Shown here: positions 8,101-16,718 of the stretch, piece after piece
Layout: the number at the start of each line of letters is the position of its first letter
Numbering within the stretch: position 1 is the first letter of the stretch
Source of the DNA: Chryseobacterium sp. Bi04
GTDB lineage: Bacteria > Bacteroidota > Bacteroidia > Flavobacteriales > Weeksellaceae
Assembly: GCF_918698085.1 (NCBI RefSeq)
Contig: NZ_CAKKLP010000005.1
Location: 248,001 to 312,000 of the forward strand
Direction: 5' to 3'
Length of the DNA: 64,000 bases
The notes under the pieces: generated by a model
What the model was told of the DNA's origin: nothing
Database searches by the model: none
The model's input: only the letters and a program-made list of their open reading frames with translations
Position numbers and translations under genes: made by a program

Positions 8101-10686
8101 TATAAGAATTCTCCTCAAAAGTATTATAAAATTATATCATTTGCAACATTTGTTGGTCTCCTTTATGCTTGTAGTACGACAAAAAAAGTTCCGAATGGTG
8201 AATATCTCCTTACCAGAAACAGCTTTAAATTCGAGGATAAGAAAGAATTCTTTGATGAAGAACTGAAAGATTACGTTCAGCAGAAACCTAACAAAAAACA
8301 GCTGCTTTTCATGCCTTTAACGCTGGCTTTCTACAATATGGCCAGTCCCAAATATGATACGATACTTAATGAATACATGACCTATCCCCGGGAGATGAGA
8401 AATCAAAAACTAAGGGATTCTTTATTCATCAAGTACAATATGCAAAGTAGTGTAGGAAAAAGTCTGTTTTTTGACCGTGTATTGCACAACTGGGGAACAC
8501 CACCGGTAATCTTAGACCAGACAAAAAGTGAGAAAAGTGCTGAATCTATCAAAAAAAGACTTATCTACAGAGGTTTTTGGGACGCAGATGTAAAATTTAA
8601 ACAAGATCTGGACTCTTCTGCTAAAAAAGCAGCTGTCAATTATTTCATCAGACATAATGACCCCACTTATATTAAAGATTATTATTATAATATTCCGGAT
8701 CAGGGTATAAAAAATATCTATTCTCATCTTAAAGACAAAACGCTTATAAGAGCAGGGCAAGTTCTTGATCAGACTGTTCTTGAAAAAGAAGTAACGAGAA
8801 TTACAGATCTGATGAAAGATTTTGGATATTATAAATTCAATAGTTCCAATGATGAAGTTTATTTTATAGCAGATTCTATTAAGAGTAAGAAACAGGTTCC
8901 TCTGACCCTGGAAATCCATAAAGATTCTCTGGACCGTCCCTATAAAGTAGCTACTTTCGGAAATATAGATGTCGCTATTGTTGATGAACCCGGAGACTTT
9001 CCAAAAAATACAGTTAAAGACAGCTTAAGAAGGGTACGATTCCATAAAATGAATGAGAAATATAAAACATCCTCATTATGGAGAGCTGTTATTGTAGACA
9101 GCAAACAGCCTTATGACCAAAAGAAACTGGATGTCACCAAAAGGAACTTCATGGCCATGAACAATTTTAGTATTGTAAAAGCCCGGGATTCCCTAAGAAG
9201 AGGTGGGATAACTTCACCTAATGACAGCATTGTAGATGTTTTGTATGTATTGAAACCACTTCCAAAATATGATCTTAAAGTAGGAACTGATGTGAACTAT
9301 TCCCAGCTATTAAATTTGGGGATCTCGCCCTCAATAGACCTTACGACCCGTAATGTTTTCAGGGGTGCAGAAAATATATCCACCAGTATTTCCGGAACTT
9401 TCGGATCTATCAGAAGTACACAGGATATTGATAAAAGAAGCACAGCATACGAAATCTCTGCCCAGGCTTCCCTTAATTTCCCAAGGCTCTTACTTCCGTT
9501 CAATTATTATAAGTTTATCCCCAAACGCTATACTCCTACCTCCTCTATTTTGTTGGGAGCATCTATACAGAACAATATCGGACTGGGAAGACTGAATTTC
9601 AATACGGGACTTAACTATCAGGCTAATGTGAATGATCAGATTTATCATAAGCTGACTTTATTTAATACCCAAATCAGTTTAACAAAAAACAAAGATGCTT
9701 ATTACAGCTATTTTGTTAATGATGAAAGGGTAAAAGACGATATTTTCGGCAGCTATTTTGCGTACAGACCCCAGATTGGAATCGATTATAAGAATAACAA
9801 GCTTAGTATTGATGACGTTTCAAAACTTCTTCTGCAGGATCAGGAATACCGTGGTGATCTGGATCAAAAAGGAACAGATCTTTTAACAGCCTTTAGAGGA
9901 ACATTGGTCAATAAAGACAGACAGACCCAGGATGTGCTGATTTCTTCTATGATCTATAATTTTGTGTATAGTGAAATTGGTAAGAAAGATTATCCTAATG
10001 CCTTTTATTTCAACGGTAAAGTAGAGCTTGCAGGTAATATTCTAAGTTTATTCAACAAAAAAGATAATGATGGCGGAGTTGTTACCTCACCTCAAAAAAC
10101 CATATTTGGAATTCCTTATGCTCAATTTATAAAATTTGATATCGACGCAAGGAAATATTTCAAATTCAATGGAAATCAGACACTAGTCCTCCGTCAGTTT
10201 ATTGGAGTGGGTGTTCCTTACGGGAACTCTCAGGATATGCCTATTATTAAGTCTTATTTCAATGGAGGGTCCAACGATATCAGGGCCTGGGTGGCATTTG
10301 GAGGATTAGGTCCGGCAGATTCTCAGGTTGATGAAAGGGTACGTACCTATATGACCAATAATGTAAAACTTACCACAAACATTGAATACAGAATACCTTT
10401 CAACAGTATGTATGAAGGAGCCTTATTTACAGATATTGGAAATACCTGGAGTCTACGTGATCATAATGACGGATATAATGATGAATTTAAACTGAATAAA
10501 TTCCTGGGACAAATGGGTATTGGTAGTGGATTTGGACTCAGAATAAATATTGCCTACATCACAGCAAGAATTGACCTTGCTTATAAGATTTACGACCCTA
10601 ATAAAGCGGAAGGAGACCGATGGAGAATCAAAAACATCCAACCTTTTAAACCGACTCTTAATATTGCGTTTGGATATCCTTTCTAA
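8086..10686 (+). CDS. tamL: Outer-membrane assembly lipoprotein TamL (BamA/TamA family)
   Basis: An 866-residue TamA-like protein of the Bacteroidetes lipoprotein type. A hydrophobic signal ends at a lipobox (LLYAC, Cys at ~29), followed by STTKKVPNGEYLLTRN, typical of TamL. POTRA-like domains fill the first half and a BamA-type 16-strand barrel the second, with the conserved end IAFGYPF and an aromatic last residue. TamL is thought to work with TamB in outer-membrane biogenesis. The gene is divergent from and overlaps the methyltransferase, and its 3' end overlaps the convergent sanA-like gene by four bases. Confidence 0.9.
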   Translation: MSCKHYKNSPQKYYKIISFATFVGLLYACSTTKKVPNGEYLLTRNSFKFEDKKEFFDEELKDYVQQKPNKKQLLFMPLTLAFYNMASPKYDTILNEYMTYPREMRNQKLRDSLFIKYNMQSSVGKSLFFDRVLHNWGTPPVILDQTKSEKSAESIKKRLIYRGFWDADVKFKQDLDSSAKKAAVNYFIRHNDPTYIKDYYYNIPDQGIKNIYSHLKDKTLIRAGQVLDQTVLEKEVTRITDLMKDFGYYKFNSSNDEVYFIADSIKSKKQVPLTLEIHKDSLDRPYKVATFGNIDVAIVDEPGDFPKNTVKDSLRRVRFHKMNEKYKTSSLWRAVIVDSKQPYDQKKLDVTKRNFMAMNNFSIVKARDSLRRGGITSPNDSIVDVLYVLKPLPKYDLKVGTDVNYSQLLNLGISPSIDLTTRNVFRGAENISTSISGTFGSIRSTQDIDKRSTAYEISAQASLNFPRLLLPFNYYKFIPKRYTPTSSILLGASIQNNIGLGRLNFNTGLNYQANVNDQIYHKLTLFNTQISLTKNKDAYYSYFVNDERVKDDIFGSYFAYRPQIGIDYKNNKLSIDDVSKLLLQDQEYRGDLDQKGTDLLTAFRGTLVNKDRQTQDVLISSMIYNFVYSEIGKKDYPNAFYFNGKVELAGNILSLFNKKDNDGGVVTSPQKTIFGIPYAQFIKFDIDARKYFKFNGNQTLVLRQFIGVGVPYGNSQDMPIIKSYFNGGSNDIRAWVAFGGLGPADSQVDERVRTYMTNNVKLTTNIEYRIPFNSMYEGALFTDIGNTWSLRDHNDGYNDEFKLNKFLGQMGIGSGFGLRINIAYITARIDLAYKIYDPNKAEGDRWRIKNIQPFKPTLNIAFGYPF

Positions 10687-11300
10687 TCCGGAGAAACGCC
10701 TAAAATAAAGTAAATTACAGCAATCACACGGGCGAGGATTTCCCTCGCCTGATTTCTGTAAAAACTTTCAGGTTTGGTGACATCTTGTGCATCAAAACCC
10801 AGCGCATTCATATCATTATTTCTTGCGAAAAATAAGGCACGAAGATTATGAAATCCCTGCGAAACGATAATTACATTTTTCTTCTTGTAAATATCTTTAC
10901 ACCGTAATATACTTTTATATGTATTGAAGCCTTTCGGATCTTCTACAATAATATCTCCCGGAACACCTTCCTGATTCACCAGATAGTTTTTCATAGCAGC
11001 AGGTTCATTATACCCTTTGCTTTTTTCCCCACTTACAATAATCTTTTTAATTTTCCCGTGGTGATAAAGAAGTGCTGCGGCATCCATTCTTTTGGTAAAA
11101 TAGGGGTTAGACAACCCGGATCTCATTTTGGGGGATGTCCCCAAAACCAGAGCAATTTCCCTTGGAGGGATCTTGGATATTTTGGTATAGGTACGGCCAT
11201 TCGTAAGCCCGAAAACCCAGACATTACAGAAACATATCAGTAAAATTCCTAATTCCACTGATATGACACCGAGACCAAATATGTTTTTAAAAATTCTCAA
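10683..11300 (-). CDS. SanA/YdcF (DUF218) family protein
   Basis: A 205-residue protein with one N-terminal membrane anchor (residues ~8-30) and a DUF218 domain. Motifs visible are ALVLGTSPK, RMDAAALLYHHGKIKKIIVSG and VSQGFHNLRALFFAR. In enterobacteria SanA affects envelope permeability to vancomycin at high temperature; the biochemical activity is not known. Its start overlaps the upstream reductase stop by four bases (ATGA), so the two are translationally coupled, although their functions have no evident connection. Confidence 0.85.
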   Translation of the reverse strand: MRIFKNIFGLGVISVELGILLICFCNVWVFGLTNGRTYTKISKIPPREIALVLGTSPKMRSGLSNPYFTKRMDAAALLYHHGKIKKIIVSGEKSKGYNEPAAMKNYLVNQEGVPGDIIVEDPKGFNTYKSILRCKDIYKKKNVIIVSQGFHNLRALFFARNNDMNALGFDAQDVTKPESFYRNQAREILARVIAVIYFILGVSPD

Positions 11301-12421
11301 CTAAGATCAAAGTTAAGCTTTATTTTTTTACTTTTCACAATAGACATGCAAGCCAATATATGCCCCTGCCCTTCCTCTTTTTCAGTTAGGTACTCATTTT
11401 CAAGAAGTTCCACCTCTCCTTCTTCCAAAGAACATTCACAGCTTCCACAGATTCCCGATTTACACGAGTAAGGAACAGGAAATTTCTGAATCAGAAGCTG
11501 TTGCAGAATTTTATCTCTGTTATCGGGAAGTATTGTTGTATATTTTTTACCCATCATCGTAAACTCCACTTCAATATTTTCAATAAGCGGAAATTCCTTT
11601 TCTACAGGGTAAATATCATCATTATATTCCTCAAAAAGCTCAAAATGAATATTCTTTTTTGGAATTCCATGACGATAGCAGGCATTAGCCAACGTTTTTA
11701 TCATTTCTCCTTTCCCACAGATCAGCACTTCATCTACAGCATCCCATATGGTAGATTCTTCATCAGTATCATCCAGATGCAGGATCTGGTTGATGATCAA
11801 ATTCAGTTTTTTCTCATCCAGCCTGCCATAGAAAAAGCGGTCAGCTGTTTTTTCCTGTGAGAAAAAATAGAAAATCTGAAGTCTGTCTCCACAGGTTCTT
11901 GCAAGATGATCCAGCTGATCTCTGAAAATCAGGTCCTCAGAACTCTTATTTCCAAAAAACAAAAAAAGTCTCGTCCTCGGTTCATTATGAAGGATATTTT
12001 TAAAATGACTTAAAACGGGAGTAATTCCTATACCTCCAGCAAAAGCCACAATAGTCCGGAATTCACTTGGCTTAGACCCTAATGTAAATCTTCCGGCAGG
12101 CTCACCTACCAACAACTGATCTCCTTCATTGTAATTCTGAAATAGCTGCGAAGTAGCTCCTTCAGGGGAATTAACCTTTATTCCCAGACAAATTTTCCCT
12201 TCATACGGAGCCGAAGTCATTGAATAATCATTAATTACTTCTTCACCATGAGACTGAAACTTTACACTCACATACTGCCCTGCTTCAAACTTGAAATTAT
12301 CCCTTAAATTCTCGGGAATTTCAAACTCCAGAGAAAAAGTATTTTTGGTCAGTTCTTCCTTTTTCGCTACTTTTAACCGATGAAACTGTATCAGTTTCCC
12401 TTTATAGATTTGTTGTTCCAT
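11297..12421 (-). CDS. Ferredoxin reductase-type oxidoreductase (PaaE-like: FAD, NAD(P)H, 2Fe-2S)
   Basis: A 374-residue single-chain electron-transfer protein. Domain order: FAD-binding barrel (~1-110, with DYSMTSAP), NAD(P)-binding domain (~115-250, with AGGIGITPVLS and an ICGKGEM motif) and a C-terminal plant-type 2Fe-2S ferredoxin with Cys in C-x4-C-x2-C spacing (CKSGICGSC) and a fourth Cys near the end (ACMS). This is the layout of phenylacetyl-CoA epoxidase reductase PaaE and related monooxygenase reductases. No paaA-D genes are in the window, so the partner is unknown. Only 32 bases separate it from the divergent TlpA-like gene. Confidence 0.85.
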   Translation of the reverse strand: MEQQIYKGKLIQFHRLKVAKKEELTKNTFSLEFEIPENLRDNFKFEAGQYVSVKFQSHGEEVINDYSMTSAPYEGKICLGIKVNSPEGATSQLFQNYNEGDQLLVGEPAGRFTLGSKPSEFRTIVAFAGGIGITPVLSHFKNILHNEPRTRLFLFFGNKSSEDLIFRDQLDHLARTCGDRLQIFYFFSQEKTADRFFYGRLDEKKLNLIINQILHLDDTDEESTIWDAVDEVLICGKGEMIKTLANACYRHGIPKKNIHFELFEEYNDDIYPVEKEFPLIENIEVEFTMMGKKYTTILPDNRDKILQQLLIQKFPVPYSCKSGICGSCECSLEEGEVELLENEYLTEKEEGQGHILACMSIVKSKKIKLNFDLS

Positions 12422-12453
12422 ACTTCAATTCAAAAATAGATAAAAAATAATTT

Positions 12454-13011
12454 ATGAAGAAGATAATTTTATCCACGCTTATTATTACCGCTCTTTTCAG
12501 CTGTAAAAAAGAAAGCCAGAAAACAGAGAATACCGCTACAGATTCACTTTCAGTAACAAAAAATACGGCTGCTGAAACAACTGCCTATGTTCCAAAAGAA
12601 CTTTCTCCGGAAAATGTGGGTCAACATTTAGCCAAAAATAATGATACTTTATATGTGACGAATTTTTTTGCTACATGGTGTGGACCGTGTATGAAAGAAA
12701 TTCCTAGTTTTAAAAATAAAATGGAGGAATTGAAAGGGAAACCTGTAAAATTCACGTTTGTCAATCTCGATGAAAAATCAGATTGGGATGGTGCTGTGAA
12801 AAATTTTGTTGTAGAAAACAATCTGAGCGGCAGCGTTATTCTTTTGGATGGACAAAAATTAGATCCAACCTTCTTCTCCGGTAACTTCAAACAATGGGAT
12901 GGTGGCTCTATTCCATTTACCTTCATGAGAAAGGGTGATAAAACAGATGAGTATTTAGGAATGATGACAGAAGATGTACTGAATTCAAAAATCGATTCTT
13001 TTTTAAAGTAA
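12454..13011 (+). CDS. TlpA-like thiol-disulfide oxidoreductase lipoprotein
   Basis: A 185-residue lipoprotein: short signal with lipobox ALFSC (Cys17), a Ser/Thr-rich linker, then a thioredoxin fold with the redox motif WCGPC (Cys76 and Cys79) and a cis-Pro loop GGSIPFTF. It is expected in the periplasm, attached to a membrane, reducing or isomerising thiols. The FecCD-type permease starts 27 bases downstream, so both are probably co-transcribed; a role in haem or metal uptake is possible but not shown. Confidence 0.85.
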   Translation: MKKIILSTLIITALFSCKKESQKTENTATDSLSVTKNTAAETTAYVPKELSPENVGQHLAKNNDTLYVTNFFATWCGPCMKEIPSFKNKMEELKGKPVKFTFVNLDEKSDWDGAVKNFVVENNLSGSVILLDGQKLDPTFFSGNFKQWDGGSIPFTFMRKGDKTDEYLGMMTEDVLNSKIDSFLK

Positions 13012-13038
13012 AAAATATACAGAAATTCTTTCTGAATA

Positions 13039-14010
13039 ATGTCAAAAAGGTTTAGAATCCTGTGTTTATTATTAGTAGTAGCTATTATTATAGCTGCTGG
13101 CATTAATCTGAACACAGGATTTTTAAGTTTAGAGCTGCAGGATTTTTTTCAAGATTCTGCCCATAGCCAGATTGCCGAAATCCGTATCAATCGTGTATTT
13201 GTGATGCTTCTTGCAGGAATCTCAATTCCTACTTCCGGTTTTCTAATGCAGGAATATTTTCAAAACCCATTAGCCGGTCCGGATATATTGGGGATTACTT
13301 CGGTAGCCAGTTTATCTGTAGCTTTTTACATTTTTTTTTCACAAGATATCCTCCTTCCTGAATTTCTTCAAAATAGTTTTTTGAGCTTATCCGCTATAGG
13401 AGGAAGTTTAGTGCTGATGTTGATATTATTATCGATGTCTAATAAATTCCAGGATAAATCTTACCTTATAATTTTTGGATTCCTTATCTCTGCTTTTGCA
13501 GGAGCTATTGTTTCCCTGCTTCAGTTCTATGCCGAAAACCAAAGTCTTAAAAATTATATTCTATGGTCTTTTGGAGCTAATAATATGGTAAGCAGAAATC
13601 AGATTTATATTCTATCAATTCTTGTGTTAATAGGGTTATTTTTCTGTTTTAAAACTATAAAACCCCTGATCGGAAATTCTTTAGGAACATCGTACGCACA
13701 GAGCCTGGGTGTAAATTTAAAACGTCTGAAGCTATTAATTATTATAGCATCTTCTCTCCTTTCCGCCTCTATTACAGCGTTTTTAGGACCTATCCTGTTT
13801 ATTGGAATTATTGTTCCACATTTCTGCAGGCTGGTCTATAACCCGTCCAAACTATGGCAGCAATGGATCCTGAATATGTTTTTAGGAATGCTGATCATGA
13901 TGTTTTTCTCCATTATTGCAGAAAAAACACAGATTCCATTGAACGTAATAAGCTCCGTTTTTGGTATTCCAGTGATATTGATGATGCTTTTAAAGCAAAA
14001 TAAAATCTGA
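13039..14010 (+). CDS. FecCD-family iron(III)/siderophore/cobalamin ABC permease
   Basis: A 323-residue polytopic inner-membrane permease. Family motifs: AGISIPTSGFLMQ, NPLAGPDILGIT, the cytoplasmic coupling region SLGVNLKRLK, FLGPILFIGIIVPHFCR and SSVFGIPVILMMLL at the end. The matching ATPase lies 1.6 kb downstream, separated by a repeat array and a GxxExxY gene. No substrate-binding lipoprotein is found nearby, so the substrate (ferric siderophore, haem or B12) is open. About 75 bases of its 3' end have been copied into the downstream repeat array. Confidence 0.88.
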   Translation: MSKRFRILCLLLVVAIIIAAGINLNTGFLSLELQDFFQDSAHSQIAEIRINRVFVMLLAGISIPTSGFLMQEYFQNPLAGPDILGITSVASLSVAFYIFFSQDILLPEFLQNSFLSLSAIGGSLVLMLILLSMSNKFQDKSYLIIFGFLISAFAGAIVSLLQFYAENQSLKNYILWSFGANNMVSRNQIYILSILVLIGLFFCFKTIKPLIGNSLGTSYAQSLGVNLKRLKLLIIIASSLLSASITAFLGPILFIGIIVPHFCRLVYNPSKLWQQWILNMFLGMLIMMFFSIIAEKTQIPLNVISSVFGIPVILMMLLKQNKI

Positions 14011-14014
14011 TTTG

Positions 14015-15126
14015 GGTTGGTAAACGCTAAGACGCAAAGAAATTTTCAAATGAATATGTTCTTAAGACGCAAGGATTTTATCTCCGATAAAATTGAATCC
14101 AACATTGCTAAAATAGTAGTTTTCATATACTAATCAAGACCAAAAGTATTTTCCTGAAAATCTTTGATTTTCTTGCGCCTTAAAATATACGCAATTCAGG
14201 AGCTCCCCTTGCGCCTTTGCGTTTACCCAACATTAAATTCCTTGAATCTAATAAGCTCCGTTTTCAATATTCCAGTGATCCTGATGATAAATAAAACTTA
14301 ATTGTGGTTGGTAAACGCTAAGGCGCAAAGAAATTTTCAAATTATAATGTTTTTAAGACGCAAGGATTTTATCTCCGATAAAATTAAATCCCACATTGCT
14401 AAAATGGTAGTTTTTATATACTAATCGATACCAAAAGTATTTCCTGAAAATCTTTGATTTTCTTGCGCCTTAAAATATACGTAATTCAGGAGCTCCCCTT
14501 GCGCCTTTGCGTTTACCCAACATTAAATTCCTTGAATCTAATAAGCTCCGTTTTCAATATTCCAGTGATCCTGATGATGCTTTTAAAGCAAAATAAAACT
14601 TAATTGTGGTTGGTAAACGCTAAGGCGCAAAGAAATTTTCAAATTATAATGTTTTTAAGACGCAAGGATTTTATCTCCGATAAAATTAAATCCCACATTG
14701 CTAAAATGGTAGTTTTTATATACTAATCAAGACCAAAAGTATTTCCTGAAAATCTTTGATTTTCTTGCGCCTTAAAATATACGTAATTCAGGAGCTCCCC
14801 TTGCGCCTTTGCGTTTACCCAACATTAAATTCCTTGAATCTAATAAGCTCCGTTTTCAATATTCCAGTGATCCTGATGATGCTTTTAAAGCAAAATAAAA
14901 CTTAATTGTGGTTGGTAAACGCTAAGGCGCAAAGAAATTTTCAAATTATAATGTTTTAAGACGCAAGGATTTTATCTCCGATAAAATTAAATCCCACATT
15001 GCTAAAATGGTAGTTTTTATATACTAATCGATACCAAAAGTATTTCCTGAAAATCTTTGATTTTCTTGCGCCTTAAAATATACGTAATTCAGGACCCCCC
15101 CCTTGCGCCTTTGCGTTTACCCAACA
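14015..15126 (+). repeat. Tandem array of four ~217-bp palindromic units with copied permease tail
   Basis: Four near-identical units lie at 14015-14232, 14306-14522, 14608-14824 and 14910-15126, with periods of 291, 302 and 302 bases. Each unit is a nested inverted repeat: the outer arms are GGTAAACGCTAAGGCGCAAAG and a matching CTTTGCGTTTACC end, the inner arms are TTTTAAGACGCAAGGATTTT and its imperfect complement. The three spacers (about 73-85 bases) resemble the last ~75 bases of the permease gene, including CTTTTAAAGCAAAATAAAA; the first spacer has lost 12 bases of this. The stretch contains no gene. Confidence 0.9.
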
Positions 15127-15154
15127 ATTCATATATTTATTTAAAATACCACAA

Positions 15155-15532
15155 ATGACAGAAAATGAATTATCAAGAATTATTTTTGATATGGGTTTAA
15201 AAATTCATAAAAAACTTGGAGCAGGATTATTTGAACATGTATATGAAGAATGCATGTTTTATGAACTAACTAAAGCAGGACTTTTAGTAGAAAAACAAAA
15301 ATTGCTCCCCATTGTTTATGAAGATTTAAGAATCGAGAATGCTTTCAGGTTAGATATTATCATTGAAAATAAATTGATTTTAGAGATAAAAACAGTTGAT
15401 TATATAAACCCTACCCATAAAGCTCAACTTTTAACCTATTTAAAAATGACAAATTGCAAATTAGGCTTATTACTTAACTTTCAATCCAATGTTTTCAAAG
15501 ATGGAGTAACAAGAGTTGTCAATCATTTATAA
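15155..15532 (+). CDS. GxxExxY family protein (PD-(D/E)XK-like)
   Basis: A 125-residue protein with the eponymous motif GLFEHVY (about residues 24-30), then a PD-(D/E)XK-like core in which Asp of FRLDIII and Glu-Ile-Lys of LEIKT have the spacing of a nuclease active site. The family is common in Bacteroidetes, often between repeats, and its biological role is unknown. Here it lies between the repeat array and a related repeat fragment (15568-15623), inside an iron ABC transporter operon and in the same orientation. I infer that it came in with the repeats. Confidence 0.85.
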   Translation: MTENELSRIIFDMGLKIHKKLGAGLFEHVYEECMFYELTKAGLLVEKQKLLPIVYEDLRIENAFRLDIIIENKLILEIKTVDYINPTHKAQLLTYLKMTNCKLGLLLNFQSNVFKDGVTRVVNHL

Positions 15533-15567
15533 ACTATAAAAAGTATAAAAAACTGGCAAAGTCAAAT

Positions 15568-15623
15568 TCTTTGCACCTTAAAAACAGTATTTTTGTAAGA
15601 TATTTCGCGCCTTGCGTTTAACC
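15568..15623 (+). repeat. Solitary right-end fragment of the palindromic repeat
   Basis: The stretch with CTTTGCACCTTAAAA and CGCGCCTTGCGTTTAACC is a diverged copy of the right arm of the units at 14015-15126. It lies between the GxxExxY gene and the ATPase gene. It contains the TTG at 15612 that could be mistaken for the start of the ATPase. Confidence 0.6.
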
Positions 15624-15632
15624 ATCTCAAAT

Positions 15633-16556
15633 ATGCATCTACAAATCAAACAAGCTAACATAGGTTACCATACTACTTTAATATCAAATGCTAATGCAGA
15701 GATTAAGCTTGGCGATGTATGTCTGTTGATTGGTAATAACGGGGTCGGGAAAACAACATTAATCAAATCTATTCTCCATCAGATTTCTTTACAGAGTGGA
15801 GAAATATTAATTAATGGTAAAAATGTAAAAAAGTTTTCGGTAAAAGAAATTGCTAAGCAGATTGCTGTTGTTTTTTCAAAATCGGTTGTCCCGCAGCATT
15901 ATACGGTTGAAGACCTTATTTCGTTGGGAAAATATATTTACTATCCTTTTTATTTTGAATTAAAAGAAGAAGACCGGAACGAAGTCGCTCACATTATAGA
16001 AGAATTAGAGTTAACCCAATATCGACATACCCTTCTTAAAAATCTTTCGGATGGTAATCTTCAGAAAGCTTTTATCGGGCGGGCTATAACGCAGAACTCC
16101 CCTATTATTATTTTGGATGAGCCCACTACTCATCTTGATGAAAAAAATAAGATTATCATTCTTAAAACCCTTAGAAAGCTGGCTAAAGAACAGAATAAAC
16201 TTATCCTGTTTTCTTCTCACGACTGGAGGCTGGCAAAAGAATTTGCAGATAAAATATGGTATATAAAGAACTATCAGTTATATTCGGGAATTGTAGAAGA
16301 TATTCTGCTTCAGAATGAGGAACTGACTACTACTTCTTTATTTCAAATGAGTGAGAATTTTATAGCTCCTCATATCTCGGCACCCCAGGTTTATAAAGAA
16401 ATGTTATATTCTCTGCTTCAAAAAAACTTCCAAAAAGATCTTTCTTCATTTCATTTTGAGCTTCAGAACCATTTTTGGGTAATTACTAAAGATAACACCA
16501 AACAACAATATCAATCCTTTGAAGAAATCATCAATTTCGTTAAAAACATTCATTAA
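15633..16556 (+). CDS. Iron(III)/siderophore-type ABC transporter ATP-binding protein
   Basis: FecE-like ATPase that energises the FecCD permease at 13039. From the ATG at 15633 it has 307 residues: Walker A GNNGVGKT (34-41), a Q-loop region, signature LSDGNLQKA (the usual LSGGQ is changed to LSDGN), Walker B IIILDEP and switch His in SSHDW. A C-terminal extension of ~70 residues follows the ATPase domain. A TTG seven codons earlier lies inside repeat sequence and is rejected as the start. The intrusion between permease and ATPase does not break either frame. Confidence 0.87.
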   Translation: MHLQIKQANIGYHTTLISNANAEIKLGDVCLLIGNNGVGKTTLIKSILHQISLQSGEILINGKNVKKFSVKEIAKQIAVVFSKSVVPQHYTVEDLISLGKYIYYPFYFELKEEDRNEVAHIIEELELTQYRHTLLKNLSDGNLQKAFIGRAITQNSPIIILDEPTTHLDEKNKIIILKTLRKLAKEQNKLILFSSHDWRLAKEFADKIWYIKNYQLYSGIVEDILLQNEELTTTSLFQMSENFIAPHISAPQVYKEMLYSLLQKNFQKDLSSFHFELQNHFWVITKDNTKQQYQSFEEIINFVKNIH

Positions 16557-16582
16557 TACTTAGTTTTTGTTATTTATTTCAT

Positions 16583-16602
16583 ATACTATGCATGCATAGT
16601 AT
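16583..16602. promoter_or_regulatory. Operator-like palindrome 1 for the MarR regulator
   Basis: A perfect 20-bp palindrome, ATACTATGCATGCATAGTAT, lies 27 bases after the ATPase stop codon and 136 bases before the regulator start. MarR proteins bind such 16-20 bp dyads. It is nearly identical to the second site at 16666-16685. Confidence 0.7.
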
Positions 16603-16665
16603 TATGCTAATCATACAATTTAATCCGCTTATTATCAGCTTATTAACAAAATTTAACGTTAATAA

Positions 16666-16685
16666 ATACTATGCATGCATAATAT
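16666..16685. promoter_or_regulatory. Operator-like palindrome 2 for the MarR regulator
   Basis: ATACTATGCATGCATAATAT differs from palindrome 1 at one base. It ends four bases before the -7 box at 16690 and so covers the -33 region. A repressor bound here would block the promoter. The centres of the two sites are 83 bases apart, close to eight helical turns. Confidence 0.75.
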
Positions 16686-16689
16686 TTAC

Positions 16690-16697
16690 TAAATTTG
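16690..16697 (+). promoter_or_regulatory. -7 box of the marR/beta-oxidation promoter
   Basis: TAAATTTG matches the TAnnTTTG consensus exactly. Transcription would start near 16704. This shows that the TTG at 16695, which opens the reading frame, is promoter sequence and not the start codon. Confidence 0.65.
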
Positions 16698-16718
16698 GGT
16701 AAAACCATTAGCGCAAAA

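Noticed and set aside
14015..15126. CRISPR array
   Set aside because: Units are ~217 bases and internally palindromic, and the spacers are copies of one sequence, not unique.
15612..15632. TTG start for the iron-transporter ATPase
   Set aside because: The TTG and the next codons are part of a palindromic-repeat fragment (CTTGCGTTTAACC); the ATG at 15633 starts the conserved ATPase sequence.
16695..16718. TTG start for the MarR gene
   Set aside because: It is inside the TAAATTTG -7 box; transcription should start downstream, so translation begins at 16719 or 16722.
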